Origin: CAYPCH01 sp964409165
Lineage (GTDB): Bacteria; Bacillota; Clostridia; Acetivibrionales; Acetivibrionaceae
Assembly: GCA_964409165.1 (NCBI GenBank)
Contig: CAYPCH010000124.1
Location: forward strand, 1 to 11,114
Direction: 5' to 3'
Length of the DNA: 11,114 bases
Below the pieces are notes generated by a model. The model was given only the letters and a program-made list of their open reading frames with translations. It was not told where the DNA came from and ran no database searches. A program made the position numbers and the translations under genes. The first letter of the stretch is position 1, and every line of letters starts with the position of its first letter. This document shows positions 1 through 5,793 of the stretch, piece by piece.

Positions 1-215
1 AATTAACCTGTTTTGAACTTTTTTAGATATAAATCAGAAGACGTTAAGTCATACTGCTTTATATATTTATGTGGCTAGATATTATTCGCGATATATATCA
101 TATGCCATAAATACTTATATTGAATATGTAGAATAAGCATGCAACTACAAATTCAAAAATTAAAATTGAAAAGGGGGAAAACAAAGGATTTAGAATTGAA
201 AAATACTACAAAATA

Positions 216-241
216 TTGTACAATTTGAAATGTGCTATACA
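216..241 (+). promoter_or_regulatory. Possible promoter of the bacteriocin precursor gene
   Basis: TGCTATACA (233-241) reads as an extended -10 (TG-N-TATACA). The only -35-like hexamer near it, TTGTAC (216-221), sits 14 nt upstream, which is shorter than ideal, so recognition would rest on the extended -10. TTGTACAA (216-223) is also an 8-bp palindrome that could be an operator. Transcription would start near 247, giving a short leader before the ribosome binding site at 253-258. Nothing else convincing was seen in bases 1-215. Confidence 0.3.
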
Positions 242-268
242 AAAATTAAATTAAGGAGAATAGTTATT

Positions 269-592
269 ATGAAAATGAAATTTAAAAAAGCTATTAGTGT
301 GTTGATGGTTGTTGTGGCTCTTACATTAGGAGCCACAAATATGGCATATGCTGTAAGCTTTGGTAATTCCTTAAATGGAGCTTCTAGCAAAGAAGTTCTT
401 CAAATCAGATATAACGGAGCTGCATGGAATTACGAGGGTTCAGGTTATAAAAATGCATCTTTTAAATATACTAGAAACGGAAAAACTCTTATTAGCAAGA
501 CTGCTACCAGCGGAAAGGTTAAAGGTTCGGTTTGGGATGATTTAAGATGGGGGGATAAATACACTACAAAGTTTTCGTGGAACCGCGAATAA
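269..592 (+). CDS. Secreted bacteriocin precursor, lactococcin 972-like
   Basis: Predicted 107-aa precursor of a secreted peptide. The start ATG at 269 is chosen because AAGGAG (253-258) lies 10 nt upstream; the in-frame ATG at 230 lies upstream of that site and has none of its own. Residues 1-28 form a classic signal peptide: a Lys-rich N-end (KMKFKK), a hydrophobic core (ISVLMVVVALTLGA) and an AYA cleavage motif before V29. The mature part would be about 79 aa, with no cysteine, three Trp and several Tyr/Phe, and it ends in alternating aromatic/polar residues (KYTTKFSWN). An NGAAW motif and a C-terminal GSVWDDLRWGD segment resemble the layout of lactococcin 972 (EGTW near its N-terminus, AGVWAKATVG near its C-terminus). 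That family is Sec-secreted, unmodified, and encoded beside an ABC ATPase and membrane protein, as here. The similarity is distant and judged by eye. An unrelated small secreted protein is the alternative. Confidence 0.6.
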   Translation: MKMKFKKAISVLMVVVALTLGATNMAYAVSFGNSLNGASSKEVLQIRYNGAAWNYEGSGYKNASFKYTRNGKTLISKTATSGKVKGSVWDDLRWGDKYTTKFSWNRE

Positions 593-653
593 TAATTTTG
601 TATTTATTTGAAATTATTTAGTATAAATTTACATGTGTTAATAATACAAAACT

Positions 654-696
654 GGATATCTCGGTAATTAAATAGCCGAGATGTCCACAATTTTTT
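654..696 (+). terminator. Intrinsic terminator after the bacteriocin gene
   Basis: Bases 654-664 (GGATATCTCGG) pair with 676-686 (CCGAGATGTCC) in an 11-bp stem with one G-U pair and an 11-nt loop, followed closely by six T (691-696). This is a standard Rho-independent terminator. It separates the peptide gene from the downstream membrane/ABC genes, so the precursor could be made from a shorter, more abundant transcript, with partial read-through or a separate promoter for the rest. Confidence 0.8.
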
Positions 697-720
697 GTAA
701 AATATTATGCAGTTTTTAAA

Positions 721-763
721 AAATCTTAGAAGAAATAAACTTAATATATTTCTTCTAAGATTT
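721..763. terminator. 17-bp perfect hairpin, possible second (bidirectional) terminator
   Basis: Bases 721-737 are the exact reverse complement of 747-763, enclosing the 9-nt loop AACTTAATA. The stem begins with AAAT and ends with ATTT, giving an A-tract on one side and a T-tract on the other, as in bidirectional terminators. The T-tract is short and lies within the stem, so termination strength is uncertain. It lies in the 334-bp spacer between 592 and 927, downstream of the terminator at 654-696. Transcript folding, attenuation or mRNA protection are alternatives. Confidence 0.5.
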
Positions 764-897
764 GAAACATTTGCTATTAGATAATGCTTTTATCAGGTAG
801 CATGGTTGTTTATTCATCGTTCTTCGTGGAGCGTAACTGTTTAGAAAGAAAGATGACAATATCATTGTTACTGTAATTCGATAGCTAGTAAAGATTA

Positions 898-921
898 TAT
901 AATGATTAACATTTTAAGGAG
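898..921 (+). promoter_or_regulatory. Possible -10 box and ribosome binding site before the membrane/ABC operon
   Basis: TATAAT (898-903) matches the -10 consensus exactly, but no good -35 hexamer lies about 17 nt upstream (TTGTTA at 865-870 is too far). AAGGAG (916-921) is a strong ribosome binding site 5 nt before the ATG at 927. If the -10 is real, the transcript would start only a few bases before this site, giving a very short leader. A separate promoter is plausible because two hairpins isolate this operon from the peptide gene. The rest of 764-897 shows nothing I can assign. Confidence 0.3.
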
Positions 922-926
922 TAAGC

Positions 927-1373
927 ATGGGAAGATCTTTATTTAGATTTGTTGATGCATTAGAACTCTGCACTGCATATATATTTTGTTTTTTTTTAAA
1001 CTTGCTATTTGATTATGTAAAGACTTTAGATTTAGGCCCTTATATTTTAAAAGCCTTTTTTAAAAATTTTATGGATTATCAAACCCTAATTATTTTTTTA
1101 TTTACATTTATTGTAATAGTTTTTCATTATCAAATGTTGCACAGAAAAAAAACAGAAGTATATTGTAGAATACTTGTAGGAGATACTATATTAAATATCA
1201 CTATTCGGTATTCTCTGGATTGCCTAATGATATTAGGATTCGTTTATCTTCTATCCATATTGATAAATGTTTATTTAAATTTCAACTTAACCAGCAATCT
1301 TTACTTAGTGTTTATTTTTATTACATATATACTAATTAGTGCAAGGCAGGTGAGGAAATATGAAAATTTTTAA
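927..1373 (+). CDS. Four-helix membrane protein of the bacteriocin/ABC operon, unknown function
   Basis: A 148-aa integral membrane protein that I do not recognise from sequence alone. Hydrophobic segments lie at about residues 11-31, 53-71, 95-118 and 122-141, with basic clusters after the second (HRKK) and at the C-terminus (RQVRK). The start is well supported by AAGGAG 5 nt upstream. The gene overlaps the following permease gene by 14 nt, implying translational coupling and probably a shared complex. Lactococcin 972-type loci usually encode one long (about 650-800 aa) seven-helix bacteriocin-associated membrane protein. Here that space is taken by this small protein plus the 407-aa permease, so this may be a separate half of the same machine, an accessory subunit or the immunity protein. 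Which of these is inference; the membrane topology and operon position are directly visible. Confidence 0.75.
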   Translation: MGRSLFRFVDALELCTAYIFCFFLNLLFDYVKTLDLGPYILKAFFKNFMDYQTLIIFLFTFIVIVFHYQMLHRKKTEVYCRILVGDTILNITIRYSLDCLMILGFVYLLSILINVYLNFNLTSNLYLVFIFITYILISARQVRKYENF

Positions 1374-2583
1374 GTTTTTTATTACAAAAATATTTTTAAG
1401 AAAAGCGATACTTAGTATAAGTATAATTCTATTGCTTTTTATGGCGAATTATACAACTTTTATTGCTACTCGTTCGATTTTGTCAACTTTTCAAGGGTAT
1501 CAAGAAATAAAATGTATGAATCAAGAAGGTATTTACATTGCTAACTTAGATCCAGATAGTGATGTTGACATTGATGCAATTGGAGAAAATGGAACACAAA
1601 TAGTATATGACTATTTAAATAACAATTTTAATTACGCTTTTTATACAGATGGGTTTATGGTATCCTTACCTAACATTGATGATATGGAAATATCATTGAG
1701 TTATATGAATGAAGAGTATTATGAATTAAATCAATTTGAACTTTCACAAGGGACGGATTTAGATTTTGATTACCAATTTGATAAGGACAAAGAAATACCT
1801 ATTTTGATAGGAAAAGGGTTAAGTAAAACATATCCTGTGGGTTCAACAATAAAAATTGAAGACCCTGTGTTAGAGCAACCAATAACTCTAATAGTTCAGG
1901 GTGTTTTAAAACAAAATGCTTATCATTCTAATTTTTATGCTCTCAATTCAAAGAACTACTATAATTTCTCGATTTTTTTGCCTGTGAATGCGGAATTTAT
2001 TAAAAATGCAAATATTGACCTTCAATTGAATGGTCTCATGGACATCGTAATTCTTCAAACTACAAAAGAAAAAACAGTGGATTTAAGCGAGGTTATGCAA
2101 GATAATCTAGGTTTGAAATTTAATTTTTTTAGTCAAGAGGAAAATTTTGATTATTTTAATGAATATTATCTGTATTCATTAAAAATCATGTCTATTACAA
2201 CATTGATTTTGCTTGTAATTATAACTTGTCTTTCTATTTGGAACGCATTAGTCAGTATTCGTTTAATGTTGAGAGACTTCACAATTAATTTATTAGTTGG
2301 ATTAAGTTATTCAAAGTTAAGAAAAATATTTTATAGTTATTTTGGGATACTGTTCTTTATTAATCTGATAGTTATTTTTTCAATCACTGCTTATAATAGA
2401 TACGAATGTTGGTTAAGAAAAGATGCTACCTTTGCCACTTATGGATTTTTTGGTTTAATAGGAATGGATTGGTTTGCTTTATTGGTTGTATTCCTTTCTG
2501 ATATTATTATTGGAAAGATTATTGTCGAAAACATGTTAAGGAAAATCAAAAAAATTCCAATTTCTTTGGGGGTATTACAATGA
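1360..2583 (+). CDS. FtsX/MacB-like ABC transporter permease, bacteriocin-associated
   Basis: A 407-aa membrane protein with the layout of a MacB/FtsX-type permease: one N-terminal helix (about residues 15-36), a large extracellular domain (about 37-270), then three C-terminal helices (about 276-300, 323-345 and 362-390). The extracellular part contains a stretch (PILIGKGLSKTYPVGSTIKI) resembling the core-domain segments of MacB-like permeases. Such permeases do not form a classic substrate channel; with their ATPase they drive work on peptides outside the membrane (export, extraction or self-protection). The start ATG overlaps the end of the preceding gene by 14 nt and has GTGAGGA just upstream. 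The stop overlaps the next start as ATGA, so it is coupled to the ATPase it should pair with. It is shorter than the seven-helix protein normally found in lactococcin 972 loci. The permease class is fairly sure; the substrate is inferred from context. Confidence 0.75.
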   Translation: MKIFKFFITKIFLRKAILSISIILLLFMANYTTFIATRSILSTFQGYQEIKCMNQEGIYIANLDPDSDVDIDAIGENGTQIVYDYLNNNFNYAFYTDGFMVSLPNIDDMEISLSYMNEEYYELNQFELSQGTDLDFDYQFDKDKEIPILIGKGLSKTYPVGSTIKIEDPVLEQPITLIVQGVLKQNAYHSNFYALNSKNYYNFSIFLPVNAEFIKNANIDLQLNGLMDIVILQTTKEKTVDLSEVMQDNLGLKFNFFSQEENFDYFNEYYLYSLKIMSITTLILLVIITCLSIWNALVSIRLMLRDFTINLLVGLSYSKLRKIFYSYFGILFFINLIVIFSITAYNRYECWLRKDATFATYGFFGLIGMDWFALLVVFLSDIIIGKIIVENMLRKIKKIPISLGVLQ

Positions 2584-3248
2584 CGAATATTATCGATTTA
2601 AATATTAAAGAAAAAGTGTATAAGAATAAGAAGACGCAGCTTTCAATCTTGAATAATTTTAACCTTAAAGTTAATGCTGGTGAAAAAATTGCCATTGTAG
2701 GAGAATCTGGAGTAGGAAAAAGCTCTTTGCTCAATATTATTGGATTGCTAGATATAGATTATAATGGTGAATATACTCTTTTGGGTTCGCAAACTGATAA
2801 TTTACATGCAAATGAGTTAGCGCAATGGCGAAATCAAAAGATTGGTTTTGTCCTTCAAGAGTCAGCATTAATCAATTCTTTGACGATCGAAGATAATATC
2901 AAATTGCCTTTACTTTATGCAGGTTCTGGAAAATTTTTTTTTAAGGAAGAGGATTTCGAAAATGTAATTAATGCAATTGCGATTAAACCTATATTAAAGA
3001 AAAAGCCGCTTGAATGTTCCGGTGGGGAAAGATCTAGAGCAGTATTTGCTAGAGGAGTAATTATGAAACCTCAAATTATTTTATCTGATGAACCCACGGC
3101 ATCTTTGGATGTGGAGAACAGAGAAAGAATTGTAAATTTACTTTTTAAAATGAATAAAGAATTTAACACTACTATTATTACTGTAACTCATGATTTAGAA
3201 ATGGCTAATCGTCATGATAGAGTAATTCATCTTGAAAGGAGTAGATAA
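2580..3248 (+). CDS. ABC transporter ATP-binding protein, lactococcin 972 export/immunity type
   Basis: A complete 222-aa ABC ATPase. All the hallmarks are present: Walker A GESGVGKSS (residues 41-49), Q-loop Gln93 in VLQES, signature CSGGE (146-150, Cys in place of the usual Leu), Walker B IILSDEP with Asp170 and catalytic Glu171, D-loop SLD, and switch His204 in THD. Its size and motif spacing fit the LolD/MacB-type family, which powers FtsX-like permeases, matching the upstream 407-aa protein. A dedicated subgroup of these ATPases belongs to lactococcin 972 loci, and this gene probably falls in it given the secreted peptide at 269-592. Translation starts inside the preceding stop codon (ATGA), with a GGGGG Shine-Dalgarno at 2568-2572. 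It should act on the inner face of the membrane. The fold assignment is certain; the substrate is inferred. Confidence 0.95.
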   Translation: MTNIIDLNIKEKVYKNKKTQLSILNNFNLKVNAGEKIAIVGESGVGKSSLLNIIGLLDIDYNGEYTLLGSQTDNLHANELAQWRNQKIGFVLQESALINSLTIEDNIKLPLLYAGSGKFFFKEEDFENVINAIAIKPILKKKPLECSGGERSRAVFARGVIMKPQIILSDEPTASLDVENRERIVNLLFKMNKEFNTTIITVTHDLEMANRHDRVIHLERSR

Positions 3249-3249
3249 A

Positions 3250-3405
3250 ATGGGACTTCTTATAATGCTTATTTCAATGTTACTAGGTATATTTTTTATT
3301 GCCTTTGGAATTTCTCGTAAAGAGAGTAAGCGTTGGCATATAATCTTTATTGCACTCGGAATAGTATTTGTTCTTTTTGCGATTTATTTAGGATTTCCTA
3401 AATAA
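3250..3405 (+). CDS. Small two-helix membrane protein at the end of the bacteriocin operon
   Basis: A 51-aa reading frame starting 1 nt after the ATPase stop codon, with AAAGGAG (3236-3242) 7 nt upstream of its ATG as ribosome binding site. The predicted product has a hydrophobic stretch at about residues 2-20 (LLIMLISMLLGIFFIAFG), a basic hairpin turn (SRKESKRWH) and a second hydrophobic stretch at about 29-48, ending in FPK. That makes a two-helix membrane hairpin with a positively charged, presumably cytoplasmic, loop. I do not recognise a family. Its position as the last gene of the transporter operon, tight spacing and good Shine-Dalgarno argue that it is real. Small hydrophobic proteins at the end of bacteriocin operons are often immunity proteins or transporter subunits, but either role here is inference. 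Confidence 0.65.
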   Translation: MGLLIMLISMLLGIFFIAFGISRKESKRWHIIFIALGIVFVLFAIYLGFPK

Positions 3406-3551
3406 AGAAATAGGTTTGTCAGATAGCTAGATTTGAATCAACTTTTCTTTTAGAATTGGTCGGAAATTGATGAATGGTTTTGGAAAGAATATTACGTAGA
3501 ATAATTGCAAAGATTAAGATTATTCAAAGGAGCTGTCGCACTGAATGATTA

Positions 3552-3576
3552 GTGTTTTTTGCTCTGCAAAAAACAC
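3552..3576. repeat. 11-bp perfect inverted repeat with 3-nt loop
   Basis: GTGTTTTTTGC (3552-3562) pairs exactly with GCAAAAAACAC (3566-3576) around the loop TCT. The six T/A pairs lie inside the stem and no T-tract follows, so it is a poor Rho-independent terminator on either strand. It may instead be part of a small repetitive element together with the palindrome at 3604-3624. Confidence 0.6.
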
Positions 3577-3603
3577 CTACACTATCTACGCATCTATCGT
3601 ATC

Positions 3604-3624
3604 AATCGCGCAAATTGCGCGATT
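3604..3624. repeat. 21-nt GC-rich palindrome
   Basis: AATCGCGCAA (3604-3613) is the reverse complement of TTGCGCGATT (3615-3624) with a single A between. Its CGCGC core stands out in an AT-rich spacer. With almost no loop it is better suited to be a dimeric protein-binding site or a cruciform than an RNA hairpin. Function unknown. Confidence 0.6.
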
Positions 3625-3693
3625 CGCTAAATTCCTATAACACTAAGCTATCTTTTAGAAAAAATAGATTTATTGGATTAAACATTAAATTTC

Positions 3694-3738
3694 AAAATCC
3701 CACAGTGTGAAAACTTAAGATTCACACTGTGGGATTTT
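3694..3738. terminator. 18-bp perfect stem, probable bidirectional terminator of the bacteriocin operon
   Basis: Bases 3694-3711 are the exact reverse complement of 3721-3738, enclosing the 9-nt loop AACTTAAGA. The stem starts AAAATCCC and ends GGGATTTT, so each strand presents a GC-containing stem followed by T residues. It is the first strong terminator after the 51-aa gene, about 290 bp downstream. Its loop is nearly identical to that of the hairpin at 721-763 although the stems differ. Confidence 0.75.
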
Positions 3739-3872
3739 CTATATGTTGAGGTATCCATAAATGCCCGATTCTAATAAGTTCTTATTCTATCCCTTAGACA
3801 GACATAGTCAAGGACAGCGAATGTCAAATTGTAGCCATAGCTATGAAGCTTCTGCAGTTGCCTCATAAGCTT

Positions 3873-3903
3873 ACTAGTACAGCATAAAATAAATAAATAG
3901 GTG
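3873..3903 (+). repeat. Left terminal inverted repeat of the IS630 element
   Basis: Starts ACTAGTACA and continues with an AAAATAAATAA block. Aligned without gaps to the reverse complement of 5119-5149, it matches at 25 of 31 positions; the first 9 are identical, the next 4 differ, and the following 11 are identical. Confidence 0.85.
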
Positions 3904-3961
3904 TATTATTGTTTTTACTTTTGTGGTGTAATTTAGGCATCAAATTTAAGGAGCTTATATT

Positions 3962-5125
3962 ATGCCAAGACCAGTAAAAATCACTTTATCGAGTGAAGAT
4001 CATGAGTATCTGTATTCATTATCCAAAAGCCGCACTATCCAAGCCCAAGTCGTTGACCGTGCTCGAATTCTTCTTCAAAAAGAAGACGGAATTGAGAACA
4101 AAGTTATTGCCAACGGTCTTGGAATTAATGTGAATACAGTTAGCCTTTGCCTCAAAAAATACCACGAAGGTGATGTTGAAAATGCTCTTTTTGATAAAGA
4201 ACGAACAGGTCGTCCGGTGGAAATAACATCAGATGCCATTGCCTGGTTAATTGATATCGCTTGTCAGAGACCTGCTGACCTTGGATATTCCCAAGAACTT
4301 TGGACGTTGAAGAATCTTCATCAGCATATTCAAAAGAATGCTGAAACAGCTGGATTTTTAAGGCTTACAACCATAACTAAAGCAAGGGTACAACAGATTC
4401 TAAAAGAATCAGATATAAAGCCATTTAAAATTAAGTATTACTGCGAAAAGCGTGACCCTGATTTTAAAGCCAAAATGCATGAGGTGCTCCTTGTCTATAA
4501 ACAGGTAGAAATGCAGTTTGATGAAAATGGTAACATCATTGTTCCTGACGACTATAAACTAACAATTACCGTGTCATATGACGAAAAACCAGGGATTCAG
4601 GCAATTTCAAATACATCAGATGATTTAAGACCATCCTCCCAAAATGGCGAAGTTTACAGAGACCATGAGTATAAACGTCTTGGGACAGTATCACTACTTG
4701 CTGCAATTGATTTATTAACAGGAGAAGCTATCCCGCTTGTTAGTGATACTCATAAAAGCTCTGACTTTATTGAGTTTTTGAAGATTCTTGATAAGAAGTA
4801 TCCTGAACGAGATACCATACGGATTATCTTAGATAATCATTCTGCTCATAAGTCGAAAGAAACCAAGAATTTTCTTGCAACAATGCCCGAGGGACGTTTT
4901 GAATTTGTGTTTACTCCAAAGCATGGCTCATGGCTGAACATGATTGAAAGCTTTTTTAGTAAAATGACCAAACAAATGCTTAGAGGTATTCGCGTAAAGA
5001 CAAAACAGGAACTGATTGACCGTATCTATTTGTATTTTGACGAAGTGAACAAGGAGCCTGTTGTATACCATTGGACTTACAAAATGGACGAGATTTCACC
5101 AGAAGAAGTTGCATGCAACAACTAA
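3962..5125 (+). CDS. IS630-family transposase
   Basis: A 387-aa DDE transposase of full family length, catalysing cut-and-paste movement of the surrounding element. The N-terminal part has two helix-turn-helix/winged regions: about residues 38-65 (NKVIANGLGINVNTVSLCLK) and about 85-145, ending in KARVQQILKESDIKP. The C-terminal catalytic core carries Asp207 (SYDEKPG), Asp291 (ILDNHSAHK) and Glu329 (HGSWLNMIESFF), with 37 residues between the last Asp and Glu. All three are intact, so the enzyme may be active. AAGGAG (3948-3953) lies 8 nt before the ATG. The stop codon lies within the right terminal repeat. Codon use is less AT-extreme than in the bacteriocin operon, consistent with arrival as a separate unit. 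Confidence 0.95.
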   Translation: MPRPVKITLSSEDHEYLYSLSKSRTIQAQVVDRARILLQKEDGIENKVIANGLGINVNTVSLCLKKYHEGDVENALFDKERTGRPVEITSDAIAWLIDIACQRPADLGYSQELWTLKNLHQHIQKNAETAGFLRLTTITKARVQQILKESDIKPFKIKYYCEKRDPDFKAKMHEVLLVYKQVEMQFDENGNIIVPDDYKLTITVSYDEKPGIQAISNTSDDLRPSSQNGEVYRDHEYKRLGTVSLLAAIDLLTGEAIPLVSDTHKSSDFIEFLKILDKKYPERDTIRIILDNHSAHKSKETKNFLATMPEGRFEFVFTPKHGSWLNMIESFFSKMTKQMLRGIRVKTKQELIDRIYLYFDEVNKEPVVYHWTYKMDEISPEEVACNN

Positions 5126-5149
5126 TTATTTATTTTTCAATGTACTAGT
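5119..5149 (-). repeat. Right terminal inverted repeat of the IS630 element
   Basis: Reverse complement begins ACTAGTACA and shares the AAAATAAATAA block with the left repeat (25 of 31 identical). The repeat overlaps the last codons and the TAA stop of the transposase (5123-5125), so the end of the protein is constrained by the DNA end sequence. Confidence 0.85.
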
Positions 5150-5180
5150 TAAGTTCATAAATAGCATTTCAAAGTTTGAT

Positions 5181-5351
5181 AGGGTGCAGTCTGTACTTTT
5201 TTAGTGACTCATCATATATTAGTTTCACACTAAAACAGGTAGACTCCAAGATTTCTGAAAAAGTATCGATTTCTTTAAAATTGCACCCTCCCCCCCTTGT
5301 TTCGTCGTAAACCTCGAAGACAAACCACTTTTTCAGCAGTCTCAGACTCCA
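5181..5351. repeat. Patchwork of short inverted and direct repeats, possible mobile-element remnant
   Basis: AGGGTGCA (5181-5188) is inverted at 5282-5289; CTGAAAAAGT (5255-5264) is inverted at 5327-5336; AGACTCCA is directly repeated at 5241-5248 and 5344-5351. Read on the minus strand, about 42 codons stay open from near 5364 to a TGA near 5230 (for example LLKKWFVFEVYDETRGEG), but there is no start codon with a ribosome binding site. The segment looks like decayed ends of an insertion sequence or a non-autonomous element; the family cannot be named from this. Confidence 0.4.
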
Positions 5352-5496
5352 CCTCTAAAAACGAATTCCCATTACTAAAACATTACATACTTATAACTTT
5401 CCGACACTTTTTCATAAAATAATACATAATATGGTGCGCAAAGACAAAAACCTCCCTTGAACCCTTACCTTTGTGCTTTTGTACCTTCTAACTTAC

Positions 5497-5525
5497 TTTA
5501 CAAGCATAATCCAATATGATATAAT
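5497..5525 (+). promoter_or_regulatory. Near-consensus sigma-A promoter with extended -10
   Basis: TTTACA (5497-5502) and TATAAT (5520-5525) are separated by exactly 17 nt, and TGA directly precedes the -10, giving TGATATAAT, an extended -10. This is the best housekeeping-type promoter in the window. Transcription would begin near 5532 and run toward the glycosyltransferase gene at 5870 through a leader of about 335 nt. Confidence 0.65.
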
Positions 5526-5714
5526 TTTTCGCGGGATAATAAATGCAACTAGCCTTGAATTCAATGAATTTACAAGCCGTTTCATTTTCATTATCCGTAT
5601 TAAAACCGAAGTTTTTTTGTGAATTACATTTTAGAGGAAAATCATAATTATATGTCGAATTTAATCTTTACACTAAGCTTATACTTTGTAAACTCTCAAT
5701 TTCACTTGTTTTTG

Positions 5715-5749
5715 GATTTTACAAATGTATTTTTGATTTTATAAATGTA
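5715..5749 (+). repeat. Direct repeat GATTTTAYAAATGTA, two copies, 20-nt period
   Basis: GATTTTACAAATGTA (5715-5729) and GATTTTATAAATGTA (5735-5749) match at 14 of 15 positions and start 20 nt apart, near two helical turns. Located 120-155 bp before the glycosyltransferase start and inside the predicted leader, they could be a regulator-binding site or simply local duplication. Confidence 0.5.
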
Positions 5750-5753
5750 CTTC

Positions 5754-5793
5754 CACTGTTTGTTTTCTGCACACTGTTTTTTTGTACACTGTT
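5754..5793 (+). repeat. Three direct copies of CACTGTT
   Basis: CACTGTT occurs at 5754-5760, 5772-5778 and 5787-5793, with starts 18 and 15 nt apart, immediately after the GATTTTAYAAATGTA repeats. The clustering in T-rich sequence suggests either a binding-site array or slippage-derived duplication. Confidence 0.4.

Larger units (their letters stand above)
3406..3872. other. Hairpin-rich spacer between the bacteriocin operon and the IS element
   Basis: This 467-bp stretch shows no convincing gene. It contains, in order: GGAGCTGTCGCA (3529-3540), which looks like the outer end of some insertion sequences but has no partner in the window; an 11-bp hairpin (3552-3576); a 21-nt palindrome (3604-3624); an 18-bp terminator-like stem (3694-3738); and a 10-bp palindrome CATAGCTATG (3836-3845). 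TTAGACAGA (3794-3802) also occurs before the two glycosyltransferase genes. The density of inverted repeats suggests operon termination plus remnants of mobile or repetitive elements. Confidence 0.5.
3873..5149 (+). mobile_element. IS630-family insertion sequence, apparently intact
   Basis: About 1.28 kb bounded by imperfect terminal inverted repeats (3873-3903 and 5119-5149) around a single full-length transposase. IS630 elements belong to the IS630/Tc1/mariner superfamily, use DDE chemistry and duplicate a TA dinucleotide on insertion. TA pairs occur near both ends (3875-3876 and 5146-5147 are one symmetrical choice), but the exact outer boundary cannot be fixed because the end sequence ACTAGT is itself palindromic. 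Its insertion lies between the bacteriocin operon and the glycosyltransferase cluster and breaks no gene that I can recognise. Confidence 0.85.

Noticed and set aside
230..268. N-terminal extension of the bacteriocin precursor from the ATG at 230
   Set aside because: It would place 13 charged residues before a clean signal peptide. The strong ribosome binding site at 253-258 lies inside this extension, so translation should start at 269.
2546..2734. Minus-strand reading frame of 62 codons across the permease/ATPase junction
   Set aside because: It lies antisense to well-supported coding sequence including the Walker A motif, with no independent evidence.
3552..3576. Rho-independent terminator at the TTTTTT/AAAAAA hairpin
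   Set aside because: The T-tract is inside the stem and is not followed by T residues on either strand, so it was listed only as an inverted repeat.
5230..5364. Possible short minus-strand gene remnant in the repeat patchwork
   Set aside because: About 42 open codons but no start codon with a ribosome binding site, and the segment is made of repeats; treated as non-coding debris.
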